Assembly: GCA_030374765.1 (NCBI GenBank)
Contig: JARGXX010000013.1
Coordinates: 930,001 to 994,000 of the forward strand
From: Agarophyton chilense
Taxonomy: Eukaryota > Rhodophyta > Florideophyceae > Gracilariales > Gracilariaceae
Direction: 5' to 3'
Length of the DNA: 64,000 nt
Shown here: piece by piece, positions 1-11,800 of the stretch
How the letters are laid out: each line of letters opens with the position of its first letter
Position numbering within the stretch: position 1 is the first letter of the stretch
Translations under genes and position numbers: made by a program
The notes under the pieces: generated by a model
Seen by the model: only the letters and a program-made list of their open reading frames with translations
What the model was told of the DNA's origin: nothing
The model's database searches: none

Positions 1-1835
1 TTTTTGATGGGATAAATATGTAGATGGAAAACTGCGCAGTAAACAAGATGGGCTTGCAAGACGGAGAAAGGGGACGGTAGCAATATTGTGCAGGGTAATT
101 GTACTAAATTGTACGTGGCTGACCTAATAGAAAGTCAGCCTCCCGATTTTCGAAACAGCTTGGCTCCAACAGACGAAGACGTTTTATCGAAAGCAATGGA
201 CACGTTGTGCGGTACATAAGCAGACGTGGCGCTGGAGCCGGCGCGACTTAGGCCGCGCACACTTTCCAGTACAGAGGCACTTTGTTCAGTGCTTTGCTTT
301 GTAGCGCAACATCGTGGTAGAATGAACGAACGAAACTAAATACGTTCGGATGTAAAGAAAGCCTTCCCGCTGTAAGGCAAGAGACTCTGGGACAGAGCCA
401 GTCGTCGGCAATTTACACTCAGACACTGCGCAGTGCAAGTGCAGTTAGAGCGTACTGCTTCCAGAGCCACCTTTGGTTGTACGAGGGATAGCGCTCGTTA
501 GCTGGAACCCTGCAGTTGTCCTATCCTTGACGCCAGATCGTCGTTGGGTTTTGATTCACTCGCTGGTTTTAATGTACACGTGTCGTTGTTGTTGATGGTA
601 GCAATCGCAAACCCTCTCTGCAGCAGGACTGCAAACGCTACTCTTCAACCTTCAACACCGGTAGTCAACGAAGGGTTCGTTATCTTCATGGAAATTGGAG
701 GAACGAGATTATGATTTTTCTGAATAGCAGCGAAAACGTGGACATCATTGTCTGCGGCTGTCTCTCACGAAAAGCTTAGTAAGTACTTCATATTTGGATC
801 AAAAGACAATGAGAATTTTGTTGAGCTCTGGTTCTCATGTCGACATCCCATTTAGCGGAAAGGCTTGCTCGGCGGCGATCATTTTCTTTCGACCTCAGCG
901 ATCTTGTTCTCGTCTCCTGACTTTCTTTTTCCCACCCCCTCCACCCTAGTCTAAAGGGGTATCACAGCTTTGAGTTATTTTAACACCTTTCAGTAAATCA
1001 AAGTATTCACTACGTGGATGTTCTGGGTGCCGAGTTGTAGCAAAACAAACTCCTGCATTACTGTCCAGATAAACACGATCCGCATTGCCGTTTCCGATGG
1101 ATCATTTTCTGTACAAGAAAAGCTTAAACTGAAAGTAGCGCACTTTGGTTTGAGAGCATGTTGATTACTAGAGTCAATTTAAACCGATGTATTGTCTCTT
1201 GCCCGCTCGAACACCGAAATGAGTCAAGGTCTCAAGGTCAAAACCCATGCATGATTTGACCACAAAAGCGTCAAGCGTTCCTGAGGGGCCTTTTTGCAGC
1301 ACTTCCACCACCATTGTCCAATAAATGCACGTGTAAGAAAACGAGTAAGAGAATCGAGGCGTCGGGGAAAGTGATGTGTCGAGGGAAAAGCTAGAGTAAG
1401 ACGCGTGACAACAACACTGTTTTCTGCCATATCCAGTCAGAGACCATTCTTTCATGCTGTACGAGTCACCCAAAAGCGCTGCACAACTTCCATGGCAAGA
1501 AAAATGTCCATCAAGAATTCATGAACCAATGACTTTTCTTGGAGAAGCGCAGATTTGCGACCAAAGCAATGTTTTCTGCCGGTACCAAAGCTTAAATGTA
1601 TGACGTAACATCTACGTTCCGCGCATCATGTGCTCAGCTCACTCTAAATAAGCGCATTACGTCATGCGCTTATGCTCTGATATACAAACCAAATATTGTC
1701 ATGCTTTCGCTTGTGTACTAGATCATGCTATTGACTGCGCTTTCACGGTCAAATAACGTCAAGATGCCAGCTTCTCCGTACAATAAACAAACTGTTTTTA
1801 AAAAATTAGTTGCTCGTCAGTTCTAACCTTATTAG
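1..1835. other. Intergenic, no gene supported
   Basis: I see no reading frame with recognisable protein character here; the frames of 60-100 codons are unrecognised and lack typical coding composition. The right end holds the 3' flank of the minus-strand oxidase-like gene. An exon of a spliced gene running in from the left cannot be excluded. Confidence 0.5.
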
Positions 1836-3488
1836 CTATTCTTTCCAAGTTGCCACCTCGTCGTCAAAAAACGAAGCCACGTTGATCGCAGAGAGACAGT
1901 CTAAGTTGATATCGTTCGCCACTCTGTCCACGCACGCAGCGTTCAAAAACCGATTCCCTAGAATGAGAGAGGGCGCATGACTATCGTTGAGTTCTGGAAG
2001 AGGGGCGCAGCTATACGGCCTCTTCGGGTGCTCGTATACGAAAATGCTCTCTACTGAAGTAAAAAGAAGACGGATGGCATTAGAAGTTCTGGAGGGCTCT
2101 TCACCAGTCACTATACGCCACGTATCCGGCTCTATTCGCTGAATTTCTGAGCAATTGACGGAATTCACCACGGTGACACTGGTGGGCAAGTCATTTGGCG
2201 ATGACATCCTGAAATAACTCGCATTGAGAGCACCCTTAACAATTGCTGTGTACCTGGCGACGTTGACATCTGATTTTTGAGCACCTGTCTCCTTGAGTTT
2301 CGCAGAAAGAGCGAGAGATTCGGTCAAGTGTTCTTGGAGACCTGAGACAGAAAATCGACTGGGGTCAATCACTGCTGCAAGAATAACAGCGTCAAATGTT
2401 CCAAGCGACTCTCGTTCTGCGTTGTCTCCAACAGAAAAACACTCCCAACCTGATGAAGTCTTCACCACCTCTGTGATCTCAGTATTCAAGCGCACGTTAG
2501 CAGAACAGGAAGCCGCAAGTTGTGGACAAACATTCTGCGCGTCTCGAGGTGAGAGTAAGGCAGGCTTGCCCCTTAAATTGCTGGGTATTGGGGCCGTGGA
2601 CAACATACCAAGCAACATGGCTAAGGCGTTCATGTTGGGTGTGACATTCGAATCAGCATATGGTTGGCTGAAACAAGGATAAATTGCATCATCAAGGATG
2701 GAAGGGTGTAGTCTGAAGTGAGACAGGTAACGGGTTGCCGGTTGTTTGACGTATTTTCCGAAGCCACAGGCCGAAAGTAGATGGCCCAGAGTGACGCAAC
2801 TCGAGGCTGCGTTGTGTTTTTGGATGGTGCTCAGGTGCTGGTGCATCTGAGATATGACAGATGACAAGACTGCAAGTGATTCACCTCCATATGTGATGGA
2901 AGCAACCATTCTGATGCGAAACACGTACAACAAATAGTTCCAAAAACGGAGCATGAGTCTCATAGGAATGAGGCCAAAACCGAGCGCGGCTGCGTTTGCA
3001 AACAGGAGAATAGAGGGGTAATGCACATAGTAGCCCGTTCGGTGCGCATAACGTAGAAAAGGAGACGAACGCGAGTAAAATGCGGATGCGAAATATAGCG
3101 AGATACACAGCGCAACCAGCTGCAGCAAGGCAGGCGCAATGTTTGACGCCAGAAGTTTTCGAATCCACCGGGAATGGGTTCGAGACAATCTGATGGAATC
3201 TTGCTTCCAATCGAATAGCGCCCATTCGGCGCGGCGTTTTTGAGCATCCAAGCTAACTTGAGCGTCGTTGAGCAGAGCGGAGAACAAGGGAGCGGAGGCT
3301 ACGTCGGCAGAGGCCGCACTGCCCACGACGACGTTTTGCACAGTGGCGAACTTATTGCCGCCGAGTTGACGCCGCCGTTCGAAGATCTCAATACGTGCGT
3401 TGGGGCGCACGCGACGTGTGTAGAAAGCGGTGGCACAGCCGAGAAGGTTACCGCCCAGAATGGCAACACGCATGTCCGGCGCGCTCAT
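1836..3488 (-). CDS. Prenylcysteine-oxidase-like FAD protein with membrane segments
   Basis: About 550 aa. The first ATG of the frame lies at 3486-3488; the frame is open further upstream, but only with a TTG. An N-terminal dinucleotide-binding fold is visible: VAILGGNLLGCATAFY (a GxGxxG-type loop), then an acidic strand end and GG motif (IEIFERRRQLGGN). Near the C-terminus, a stretch with VYEHPKRPYS and, further on, LILGNRFLNAA and LDCLSAINVA resembles the end of the prenylcysteine oxidase (lyase) family, which releases cysteine from farnesyl- or geranylgeranyl-cysteine during turnover of prenylated proteins. Family members are about 500 aa, so the length fits. Two hydrophobic stretches around residues 115-140 and 155-180 (LLQLVALCISLYFASAFY; ILLFANAAALGFGLIPM) suggest membrane anchoring inside an insertion. 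No intron is needed. Another FAD-dependent amine oxidase relative is the main alternative. Confidence 0.7.
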   Translation of the reverse strand: MSAPDMRVAILGGNLLGCATAFYTRRVRPNARIEIFERRRQLGGNKFATVQNVVVGSAASADVASAPLFSALLNDAQVSLDAQKRRAEWALFDWKQDSIRLSRTHSRWIRKLLASNIAPALLQLVALCISLYFASAFYSRSSPFLRYAHRTGYYVHYPSILLFANAAALGFGLIPMRLMLRFWNYLLYVFRIRMVASITYGGESLAVLSSVISQMHQHLSTIQKHNAASSCVTLGHLLSACGFGKYVKQPATRYLSHFRLHPSILDDAIYPCFSQPYADSNVTPNMNALAMLLGMLSTAPIPSNLRGKPALLSPRDAQNVCPQLAASCSANVRLNTEITEVVKTSSGWECFSVGDNAERESLGTFDAVILAAVIDPSRFSVSGLQEHLTESLALSAKLKETGAQKSDVNVARYTAIVKGALNASYFRMSSPNDLPTSVTVVNSVNCSEIQRIEPDTWRIVTGEEPSRTSNAIRLLFTSVESIFVYEHPKRPYSCAPLPELNDSHAPSLILGNRFLNAACVDRVANDINLDCLSAINVASFFDDEVATWKE

Positions 3489-4363
3489 TGCAGCAGCAGC
3501 CAACAGCCGAGGCGTGCAGCGACGAAGACGAACGGCGCCGAAGACGAGCCGGTGACTATGATAGGATGAAGTCGCCCGCAATATCTGCAGGGGTGCACGG
3601 CAGCAATCCTAAGGCCTGTACACGCAATGCGGGCCAAAAAGATTCCGCGCGCTTACAGCGCGCCGTGCTTTACACCTGTGATGCTTGAGACGACGCCGAC
3701 GAAGAGACGCACGCGAAGTGGATGCAGCGGCGCGTGGAACGTGCATGCAGAGCGCGCAGGGAGTGGCAGCGCGCGGGCGTGAACGAGGGTAGCGCGCGTT
3801 TCCGAAACGCTATGGACACTGCGCTCGCCCACCAACGCGCTCGAGCTTGTCCGCTCTCCTTCTCCTGCGAGTTTTTGAGATTACACACATCAACATCCTT
3901 TTTTGCGTGCGCATTGGTCACCGGCTCCAAGTCTGTCGCGCTGAGTTGGTGTTGCTCGCATACACGGATACTTTTGCCGCGGCCAAAGTAACATTTTATC
4001 TGGTTGGCTGCACAAGCAAGTTTTTGTTGCCCCAAGTCTTACACCGCTATCAGTCGCGAGACCCGCTGTCGGCGTTGAGCAATGAGCGGTTGCGTTGCAA
4101 CGCATCCGGTCACTGTATCTCGCGCGCTTTATACTCGAGTGCATAACTCCAATTCGGACAACAATTTATTTGCTTCTTTTACTCTAGTGCTCTACAATCG
4201 ATTTCCTTCTGCTCACACCAAATGCATAGAATAGATTTTTAGATGGCCTAAGTGATCGATCACCGTTGTTCTGAGGAGAACGGTGCCATAACATTCGGAC
4301 GACACTAAATGACGCTCCGTGGGGGGGCTTGCAGAGCGAATACCATCATGTAGACACAGTCGG
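3489..4363. other. Intergenic between two minus-strand genes
   Basis: This holds the upstream region of the oxidase-like gene and the 3' flank of the bZIP gene. It is GC-rich with many GCGC steps. A TATAAAG on the minus strand at 4127-4133 is too far from the oxidase start to assign. The short overlapping frames on both strands are not convincing genes. Confidence 0.45.
4165..4170 (-). terminator. Poly(A) signal AATAAA for the bZIP gene
   Basis: Canonical AATAAA on the minus strand, about 195 nt downstream of the bZIP stop codon, a plausible 3' UTR length. Confidence 0.5.
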
Positions 4364-5224
4364 TCAACGACGACCGGGTGGACCACGTTTCTTGGCAGCT
4401 TTGCCACTTCTTGAAGATCCCGCTTTTCCACCGCGAGAAGATCCAGCCTTACCGCCACGAGAAGATCCGGCCTTGCCACCGCCAGAAGATGATCCCGGCT
4501 TCCCCCCCTCATCAGGCGGCATAGGCGGCCTAGGTCCAGCCAAAGGACCACCCTTTGACACAGATCCCCTGCCCCGTGCGTTCGGGCCGAGGATGTCCAT
4601 GCCGCCGTGCTTCTCCACGTATTGATAGGGTCGCGGCTGATCCCTTGGTGCCTTCCCCATCGCGGTCTCCCAAGCTCTGCAGAGGTCTGGATCAAGTGGT
4701 GGCCCCTTTCCTTGACTCCCGGAGAGAGCACGATCAAGTAAATCCACCAAGACCTTCGATTCCAATTCGCTCTTCTTCGCCAGTTTCCTCAGCGCCGGAC
4801 CAAGTTCTGTGTAACCGGGCTTCATGGACGGCATCCTTTGCAGCGGAGCGGCCGGCGGTAAAGCGTCACTTTCCGACATGTTGAGACGCGCTCTGAGCAT
4901 TGCATTAACTTCATTCAGACGGGCATGCTCTTGTTCCAAGGCGGATATGCTCTCTCGTTTACGTTGGCGGGAGGCCTTGGCAGAGGCGAGGTTCCTTTCG
5001 CGACGGATATCACGTGCAGTCTTGCGGGTAGCGTTGACAAGAGAGGACCCGCCGCCGGTAGATGGGCCAGCGGCACCGGATGGGCCAGCGCCTCCGGATG
5101 GGCCGGCGCCACCGGATGGGCCGGCGCCACCGGATGGGCCAGCGCCACCGGATGGGCCGGCTCCGCTGGAAGGGCCGGCGCCGCTTGAAGGGCCTGGATT
5201 GCCGCTGCTACTTCCGCCTGCCAT
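4364..5224 (-). CDS. bZIP transcription factor with low-complexity tails
   Basis: 286 aa from the first ATG (5222-5224). The N-terminus is a run of GAGPSGG repeats (residues about 12-58). A classical bZIP domain follows at about 70-117. The basic region RERNLASAKASRQRKRE keeps the invariant N-x7-R spacing, and leucines in the following helix (ISALEQEHARLNEVNAMLRARL) fall every seventh position. Proteins with this fold dimerise through the zipper and bind DNA in the nucleus. A middle segment (LGPALRKLAKKSELESKVLVDLLDRALSG) looks helical and is unrecognised. The C-terminus is a basic KAGSSRGG repeat. A TATA box 155 bp upstream of the ATG and an AATAAA downstream frame a complete single-exon gene. 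Target genes cannot be inferred. Confidence 0.85.
   Translation of the reverse strand: MAGGSSSGNPGPSSGAGPSSGAGPSGGAGPSGGAGPSGGAGPSGGAGPSGAAGPSTGGGSSLVNATRKTARDIRRERNLASAKASRQRKRESISALEQEHARLNEVNAMLRARLNMSESDALPPAAPLQRMPSMKPGYTELGPALRKLAKKSELESKVLVDLLDRALSGSQGKGPPLDPDLCRAWETAMGKAPRDQPRPYQYVEKHGGMDILGPNARGRGSVSKGGPLAGPRPPMPPDEGGKPGSSSGGGKAGSSRGGKAGSSRGGKAGSSRSGKAAKKRGPPGRR
5065..5195. repeat. 18-bp minisatellite inside the bZIP gene
   Basis: About seven imperfect 18-bp units with the core GGATGGGCCAGCGCCACC (plus-strand sense) encode the GAGPSG repeat of the bZIP protein. Units keep the reading frame, as expected for a coding minisatellite that may vary in copy number. Confidence 0.75.
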
Positions 5225-5378
5225 TTGAGATAACACGTGAAGGGGGCGGAGTGGGAGGATGCGGGGGTAGACGCGACAAGTTGTTGTTACGAAAACACTA
5301 GTTGCACAGTGCAGTTATCAGCTGAGGATGAGAGGACGGACGATGGGGCGGGAAGAAGCATTGGGTGGGGGCGATGGG

Positions 5379-5386
5379 TTTTTATA
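5379..5386 (-). promoter_or_regulatory. TATA box of the bZIP gene
   Basis: TATAAAAA on the minus strand in otherwise GC-rich sequence, 155 bp upstream of the bZIP ATG. This implies transcription starting near 5350. Confidence 0.6.
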
Positions 5387-8300
5387 GAGGAGCTGCGAAC
5401 GGTAGAGATACGGACGTGTATGGGTGCGGACGGGCGTGCGTGCGGACAAGGCTCTCTTAGCACCAGGGCGATTGGGTAAACAAGGAGAGGCGCGGTATGG
5501 CTACGGCGCGCGCGCGAAACGCCATAGCGGATGCAGCCAGAAGCTGCTGAGGGCGTGCAGCAGAGTCTGCCGGGCAGACGTCAAGTGCACACCAATGGCG
5601 CCGATAAAACGGGCGCCGATCAACTTGTGCGTGATTGTGTCACGAATCTCGCGCAAAGCGAGCGAAGCATGGCTCGACTGTAACCTCCGCGCGTGTCCCA
5701 CACGCGCCGCGCATCCACGCAGGGAAAACAGCCGTCGCGCGTGCACAGCGGTGCGTGGTTGACACGTGATTGATATGCAGCCGCTGAGCCACGCCACCAA
5801 CCAAAAATGATCTGCTGATCGCTTCGCTCGTCGGCTGCACGCGTCCATCGCGTGCCCATTGGTCGAATCCAACTGGCGCGATGCAGCCGACGGTCGCGCA
5901 CCTGTTGTTTGACGTGGCATGCGGTGTGCACGCAGCTCGTGCATCGTCGTGCGTTGGTCTCGCTATTTTTACTCCGCGACGCAACGCCGCCCGTCGTGAC
6001 TGGTCTGTCACAAAATTGTCTGCTCCACTGTAATAAACACGAGCATCGTTCTGGTAAGTTATATATATTGTCTCTTTTCGTGCGCGCTGTCCCCTCCCCT
6101 CTTGTTCTCCGCACTACCTGCGCATCTTCGCCACATTTCACTTCCCTCCCCCCCCGCCCCCCCCCTCTGTCCGCCATTTTCTCAACCTGTAATATTTGCC
6201 CCGACTCTCCCGCTGCGTCAAACGTATTTAGCTCTGTTCCACCGCAGTTGCTCCAGCTACGAGTCCACATATCACGAAGCGTCGACTCTCCACGTATCTT
6301 CGCAGCACAAACAAATTCCCAACTTCTTTTTCCACGTCGAACATCTTCGTCGTTTTTGATTTGCTCCCACCCATCAACACAATTTAAGAAAAACAGCCAA
6401 ACTCGCCAGAGCTTCCAATGCCCCTGCCCATCCTTCATCAGACAAGCAATCTAAGACCAATTTCTGTCCAACACCACAAAACAACATAAAAATTTGCTAT
6501 GTGACTATTTTCGAGAACTGTCATGTGCACTGGTATCCATAGGGGTATAGGGTTACCTAAACATATGTGGTCGCTAGTCACATGTTTCAATTAGGCAGTC
6601 CTTGCACAATTTACCAAACCCTCGGTGCCAATTCCATTGTCAAAACCAGGTACAATGTTCATCACTTGCAAGTCTGTTCTAAATTCATTTGGGCACAGCA
6701 CGTACGGCGAACTATTAAAAAAAAACTCTCTCTCCCGCTCTCGCTGTCTCTTTGCATGGACAACAAAATCAAAAGTCACTGCAGGTCGACAGTTTTAAAC
6801 GCAATTGCTTGAGTACGAAGGTAGATAACACGCATTTCACTCAAAGCGGCTGCGGATGCTGAATCGCGTCGGTCCACATTAATTAGCTCGCAGAGCAAAA
6901 ACATAAAGCGCCACAACCTCGCGTAAATGACTTTTTTCTAGCAATATCCAGATGGCTTGCTGGAACACAACATGCCAGCAACACGAACCACTCGATTTGT
7001 TTACGTTCACTACCCAACAAACGTTCACAAGAGCTCTCTCGTGTTTACTTTTAAAAAATATCGCCATTCAGCGATGCTTGTATGAATGCACTGGCCTTCA
7101 ACTGGACAACTGGTTTTGTCACTCTGAGTCGCTTACTGTCACGCAGCTTCTGGAAATGCTCCTATGGAATCGAATTGATAGAACAAATTGATAGCATGCA
7201 CCACATCAGCACCCAACTCGCAATAAACTTCTTCCGTCGCTTTTCCCCTTGCATTTCGCACCATCCCATGTGGAACAACTCGCATATATCCAGCACTCGG
7301 CATGGAACTGCACACCTTGATGGTCAAACCGAGTTTGTATCTTCTCACTAGCCGCTTCCTTTTGGGGAAGACTGCTACGGCGACCAGCAATGCTAGCCTA
7401 GCATAGTTATATTTCTAACTTTAGTAATGCCACCATGCACTCCAGTTTCTGAGCTTCAGTCCAGCCCTTTGCAAGTTTCATATTACTATACACCAAACAG
7501 CTGTTCACGAAACGGAACCCATTTAATTTGCCCTGCCAGAACCTTTAGTTGCAAACATTTCTGGCAGAACCTTTTAGTTCACAACAAAATTGAACATGCT
7601 TCGCAAGGACGGATGAAAAAAAATTCACCTGCAGACAGTATTCTGAGAGACGGCGAGGGAAATTGGATGACGTCAAGGTTAATGTAAAAGATTGTTTAGC
7701 TCATGTTTACAAAACGCAAAGGACATGGTGTTCGCTTTAGAATTTCTTGCTGCCAGGGTCGCTGTAGCTGCATAAAGATCACACGTTGTCATTCAAGTGC
7801 GCGTCAATACCATCTCTAAAGAGGTTGTCTCAAAACTTATGCCAAACATCACCACTTTGCTCAACTAGAGAATCTCGAGACAAGTAGCTTCTATTCCGAT
7901 TTTCCGTTGGGCTTCCACACATGTTCTTGAAAACCTTGAGACTTCAAACATGATGTTTTTCGAAGGCTGCGGACAAAAGAGGCACTCGTGCTATTGAGCA
8001 ATTTGGCGCAGTCTCCGTTCTAGCAGAGCATACGCATTTGTCGACGGCTCGTGCATAACGTTGTTCACATTGTCTCTTCAAGTTATACTCAATATGGAGA
8101 GCGGATTAGGGGTAGAGAACAGGCCGAGATGATCCAGGAAACATTCACGGGCTTCCCTTCCCATTTTGTATGCAAAAGAAACACTTGTGCATATTTCTTG
8201 TTCTCTTCCGAAAACAAAGAACTACGTTCATTTTTCAGATGGCAAAGACATCTGAAGATATTCTTCGCAACTAGAATTCCAAAAGTGCATGCTTCGTAAA

Positions 8301-9950
8301 GCCCATTCTAAACGTCATCGTCTCTCAAGACACCAATCGTTCCACTCAGTTCTGAATTTTATACACGAACTTGAATTGAAAAGGCAACTGTCCACAAGGC
8401 GTTCGGTTTGCTGAGTCACACCATGTCGGCAAGTTTCAGAAAGAACAAATCAAAAGTTTCAGAAGCGCCACACAATCTCGCTCTATTCGTATGAACAGGC
8501 TGTGAGAACGGCTTTGCACAAGTTGCTCTTGAGACTTTGTGAACTCCATTTCTCCGGAGAGAATATGAGCTTTTAGATCGCCTCGTATTTTCGTAACTTC
8601 AGCTAGCCGTATGAGCTTGGAAGCAACTCGGTGCTTTCGTCGTGCTTTTGTTTCCTATACACAATTGTCACACCAAAAGATGATGATAGTAGTATAGATA
8701 TCTTTTCAGTTTAGTTTCAACTTCCACCTACAAGAAAACAAAAATTTCCAGAGACAGTCTTGACATTAAAGCAAGAAAGAAATATTTTTCTGTTTGCGTA
8801 ACTTCCAGGTTTCATATACAGCTTGCTGTTTGGTATCTGACAGGCTGTCATGCAAAGCGAAAATGAAGTCAGTTTTTTCAATTCATGTAGTGTACACTAG
8901 ATATTGAAAGTAAAAGAAGAAATCTTAGACCATCACTCATTAGAGTGGAGAGGTGTGTTCTCTGTGAGAACTTCTCACAAGGAAAAGAATATGAAAACGA
9001 GAATGCCAATTACACTGGTTTGGGGACTTCTTCCTTTTGAAGTTCATGTGAAGGCTGTGGCTATTTCTCATTCTTGTCAGAATAGACGGTGTTTAAATTG
9101 ATCAGTACACGAGAGGCACCGAACTTCATCATCAAAACCGCAGCTCACGTCGTTCGTCACAAAGGTATTAATAATCACTGCGAGCAAATGTTGAAGTTCT
9201 TCATATCAATTGAAATATTTGCGTCAAACCATGCATAACATGGTAGCGGCGATGCCAGAATTTCTCACCATCTCTGATAAAGGCTTTACAAAATAAGATC
9301 GTACTGCACATTTTTTCTCATTGACTGCAGTGACAGCTCGCTACGCTGGTACTATCAAGTACCAAATGTTGGGTCAAATTGAAAAAAATTAAAAATATAT
9401 GTAGTTATCGTACACTGTATACCTTGAGACCTCTCCCATACAACCGTTACCTTTTAAACGACATATCCGTAAAAGTAGGAAGAGGACACAACGTGGGTGG
9501 TTACAACCGAAGGGGACACAAGTACTGGATGTGCTCTCAAGAGCACAAACCCAGAATAGGGCTAACAAAAGAAGCGAAAGAAAGACGACAGAAAAATCTT
9601 AATTACGTAGAGCGAATAAAAAAATGATCACTGTATGTGAAGCAGACAGAAGATAAGATATAAAGATGTGATGTAATAAATGAAAATGTGTAACAGCCCA
9701 TACCACGATGTTTAAAGAGTACATTTTTATAACAAAAACATTCTAAAAAATACAATTGTTCTGTTTTCTAACGCAATTTTATAAAAAAGACTTTTTTGAT
9801 GTACTGGAGATCGGCAGCTTCAAAACACTTGATATTAGATACCTAAAACTCAACGATTCTTCTTTAAACGCACTCCAAAGTGCATTATAGTGCGTACAAT
9901 CGCTTTTCAGAACCTATAGTAGTCACTGAGTATGATAAATAATGCTGCAG
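5387..9950. other. Long stretch without a supportable gene
   Basis: At 5.4-6.45 kb the sequence is GC-rich with pyrimidine-rich runs on the plus strand near 6090-6450. From about 6.5 kb it becomes AT-richer and featureless. Frames of up to 272 codons exist (for example 5620-6438 minus, 5852-6454 plus), but they overlap on opposite strands and show no recognisable motif. A plus-strand frame at 9379-9627 (82 codons, lysine and arginine-rich) is unrecognised. Regulatory DNA or decayed repeats are the likely content. Confidence 0.4.
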
Positions 9951-10990
9951 TCCCCAAAAAGCTTAAAAAAGCCCTTAAAAGAGAAAACAGACGTCAAAGA
10001 GTCTCAGGTTGAGCAGAAATGTGACAAATGTGCCAAGGTCTGTGATACAGAAAAAGTTCGGAGGAAAGTTGTAGTAGAGTAGCGAAACCATGCGGTTGAG
10101 AGAAAATGGCATACCGGACGAACTGTGGTGTATACAAGGTTTTCGGCCACGCACTTACGTTAGGCTGCCGAAAACCCGAAGAAAAATGCCGCTAACAGGA
10201 TAAGTGGACAGTTTGTAGAGCAATCTCAGATGGGTAAATACCTCTCGAGTGTTCTAGTACCGCTCTCGTGAAAAGGAGCACCTCAGCGAACGAGTCTTCG
10301 TGCCACCGATGCGTGGGTGTAAGACCACGGTGGATCAGGCAGTACCTACGAAGGTGAGGAACCCAGTAAAAGGTGAAGGATCAAAGAGAGATCCAAGGAA
10401 AATTATATTCGGCGGACAACGGCAAAGTGTAGGGCGAAAATGTAGAGCGAAATAGGACGCACGACCAAGCGTACAGACCTATGAAAGGGTTATCCACACT
10501 GGATAGGCGAAATAAAGACGGGTAAAAACAACCCTATACAGGAGCGGTGCACTGACCTAAACACAGAAAAACCAACAAAACAAAGAAACACACCAATAAC
10601 GATGGTACAGTGACGCCTGAGTTTCCCGAGGGGATAGATTGGTCAAACCGGTCGCGGGTACTCCCGTTAAGAGACAGAGAATTTTGTAGGCGACATATTC
10701 TAGAGCCAAGCAATCGATTACCATTTACTTTGTGGTAGCGATGGCGGTGAAGCCATCGCTTAAGTATATTCTAGACAGTGAACTACACGTGTAGACTATA
10801 GTAGTGCAAACCAATCCTGGTCCATACACGTATCATGTGTGTAACCCCAGCCTTGCACGCCCATCTGTCCACTACTGTGCTACTGTAAACTTAACTAACA
10901 TACTTTCTAAGGTGTCTAAAATACTAAAAACTAATATTAATCATAAAATCGTTGACGTCGTTCACGATATATCGGACGCCATATGAATGG
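9951..10990 (+). other. Hairpin-rich stretch followed by a short NPGP-containing frame
   Basis: About 800 bases rich in GAAA and GTGAA-type loops between short complementary arms. A perfect 10-bp stem joins 10138-10147 with 10167-10176, and a perfect 9-bp stem joins 10737-10745 with 10752-10760. Downstream, an open frame near 10795-10986 starts VVQTNPGPYTYHVCN. An NPGP motif after QTN or ELN is typical of the start of CR1/L2-like LINE ORF2 proteins and of 2A-type sequences, but here the residues before it do not match a 2A motif. The stretch could be the leader of a LINE remnant or another structured RNA; I cannot decide. Confidence 0.3.
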
Positions 10991-11084
10991 TGCCGCAACC
11001 GGTTATACGCGCACGCGTTGCTCTACACAGTTGGATGAAAAAACGTCTTACTGTGAAAAGGACGACGTGAAAACGGAAAATGTA

Positions 11085-11450
11085 CACGTGAATGAACACA
11101 GATATGTTTCATAATTATTTAATAATTCGTTAGTATAGGGTAGGATTACAGTAGGGTCTGAGCACCGCTGCACCTAAATATTGGAACTGAGCTACTGAGC
11201 TTTGAAGTAAAAGGTTAGCACGCCAAGCTTATTCCCTTCTTCTTCTGCGCAGATCAGCGACTACTCCGAACAGTTCTACTACAGGTTTCCAAGCCTGTAT
11301 TCCACTCTGCACTTTCATGGCGGTTCCTGGTAACAGCGAGCGTCCATTCTAACCACCGCCCACCAATGCTTCCGTTCGTACGCGTGGTACACTCACACAC
11401 GACGCTCAACGGCTCGGTACAATCCTGCTTCTAAGAACTATCTTAAATTG
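11085..11450 (+). repeat. Diverged repeat D, plus-oriented copy
   Basis: This matches the reverse complement of 52130-52490 over most of its length. Anchors include the shared TCAGCGACTA/TAGTCGCTGA block, CTGCGCAGA, AGGGTCTGAGC and AATCCTGCTTCTA. The partner copy lies where the 3' LTR of gypsy copy E is expected, so D may be an LTR of that family. Alternatively it may be the arms of an older inverted-repeat element. Confidence 0.5.
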
Positions 11451-11800
11451 GTCTCACATCCTAGAAGTTGGATTTGCAAACGACAGAGGTGGAATGAGTC
11501 ATGTGTTCAACTCGAGACTCAGAATCGATCAGAAATTCGCGACTGTACAGCCTCGCATACTACCTTATGGTTATGGCTGACATAGAACCCGCCCCGTCGG
11601 CTTCGGCTCGCCGAAGGACAGTTTCTGAGTTTATGTCGATCGGTTGCAGGAGCACTCGAACCTCCGCCCGAGCCTGCGCCCGTTCGTTCCATAAATATGA
11701 AGATCTAATCCGTACAGGTTCTTCTCGCATCCCCGGTCCACCATCCGGAAAAACTTTAACGTCCGCCACAAGCGCTGTGGGTCGTCTCTCTGTGAATGAT
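11451..11800 (+). other. Segment between repeat D and the A LTR
   Basis: A plus-strand open stretch reads through here (MADIEPAPSASARRRTVS and on) and ends in the A LTR. Its serine, arginine and proline-rich character resembles the start of gypsy gag proteins elsewhere in the window, so it may be the gag leader of another gypsy copy whose 5' LTR is repeat D. Weakly supported. Confidence 0.25.

Noticed and set aside
4329-5228. Plus-strand frames across the bZIP gene
   Set aside because: They are mirror frames of the glycine and proline-rich repeats of the bZIP gene and carry no motif of their own.
5620-6454. Overlapping frames of 200-272 codons on opposite strands
   Set aside because: No motifs, mutually overlapping, and in GC-rich DNA where long chance frames are common.
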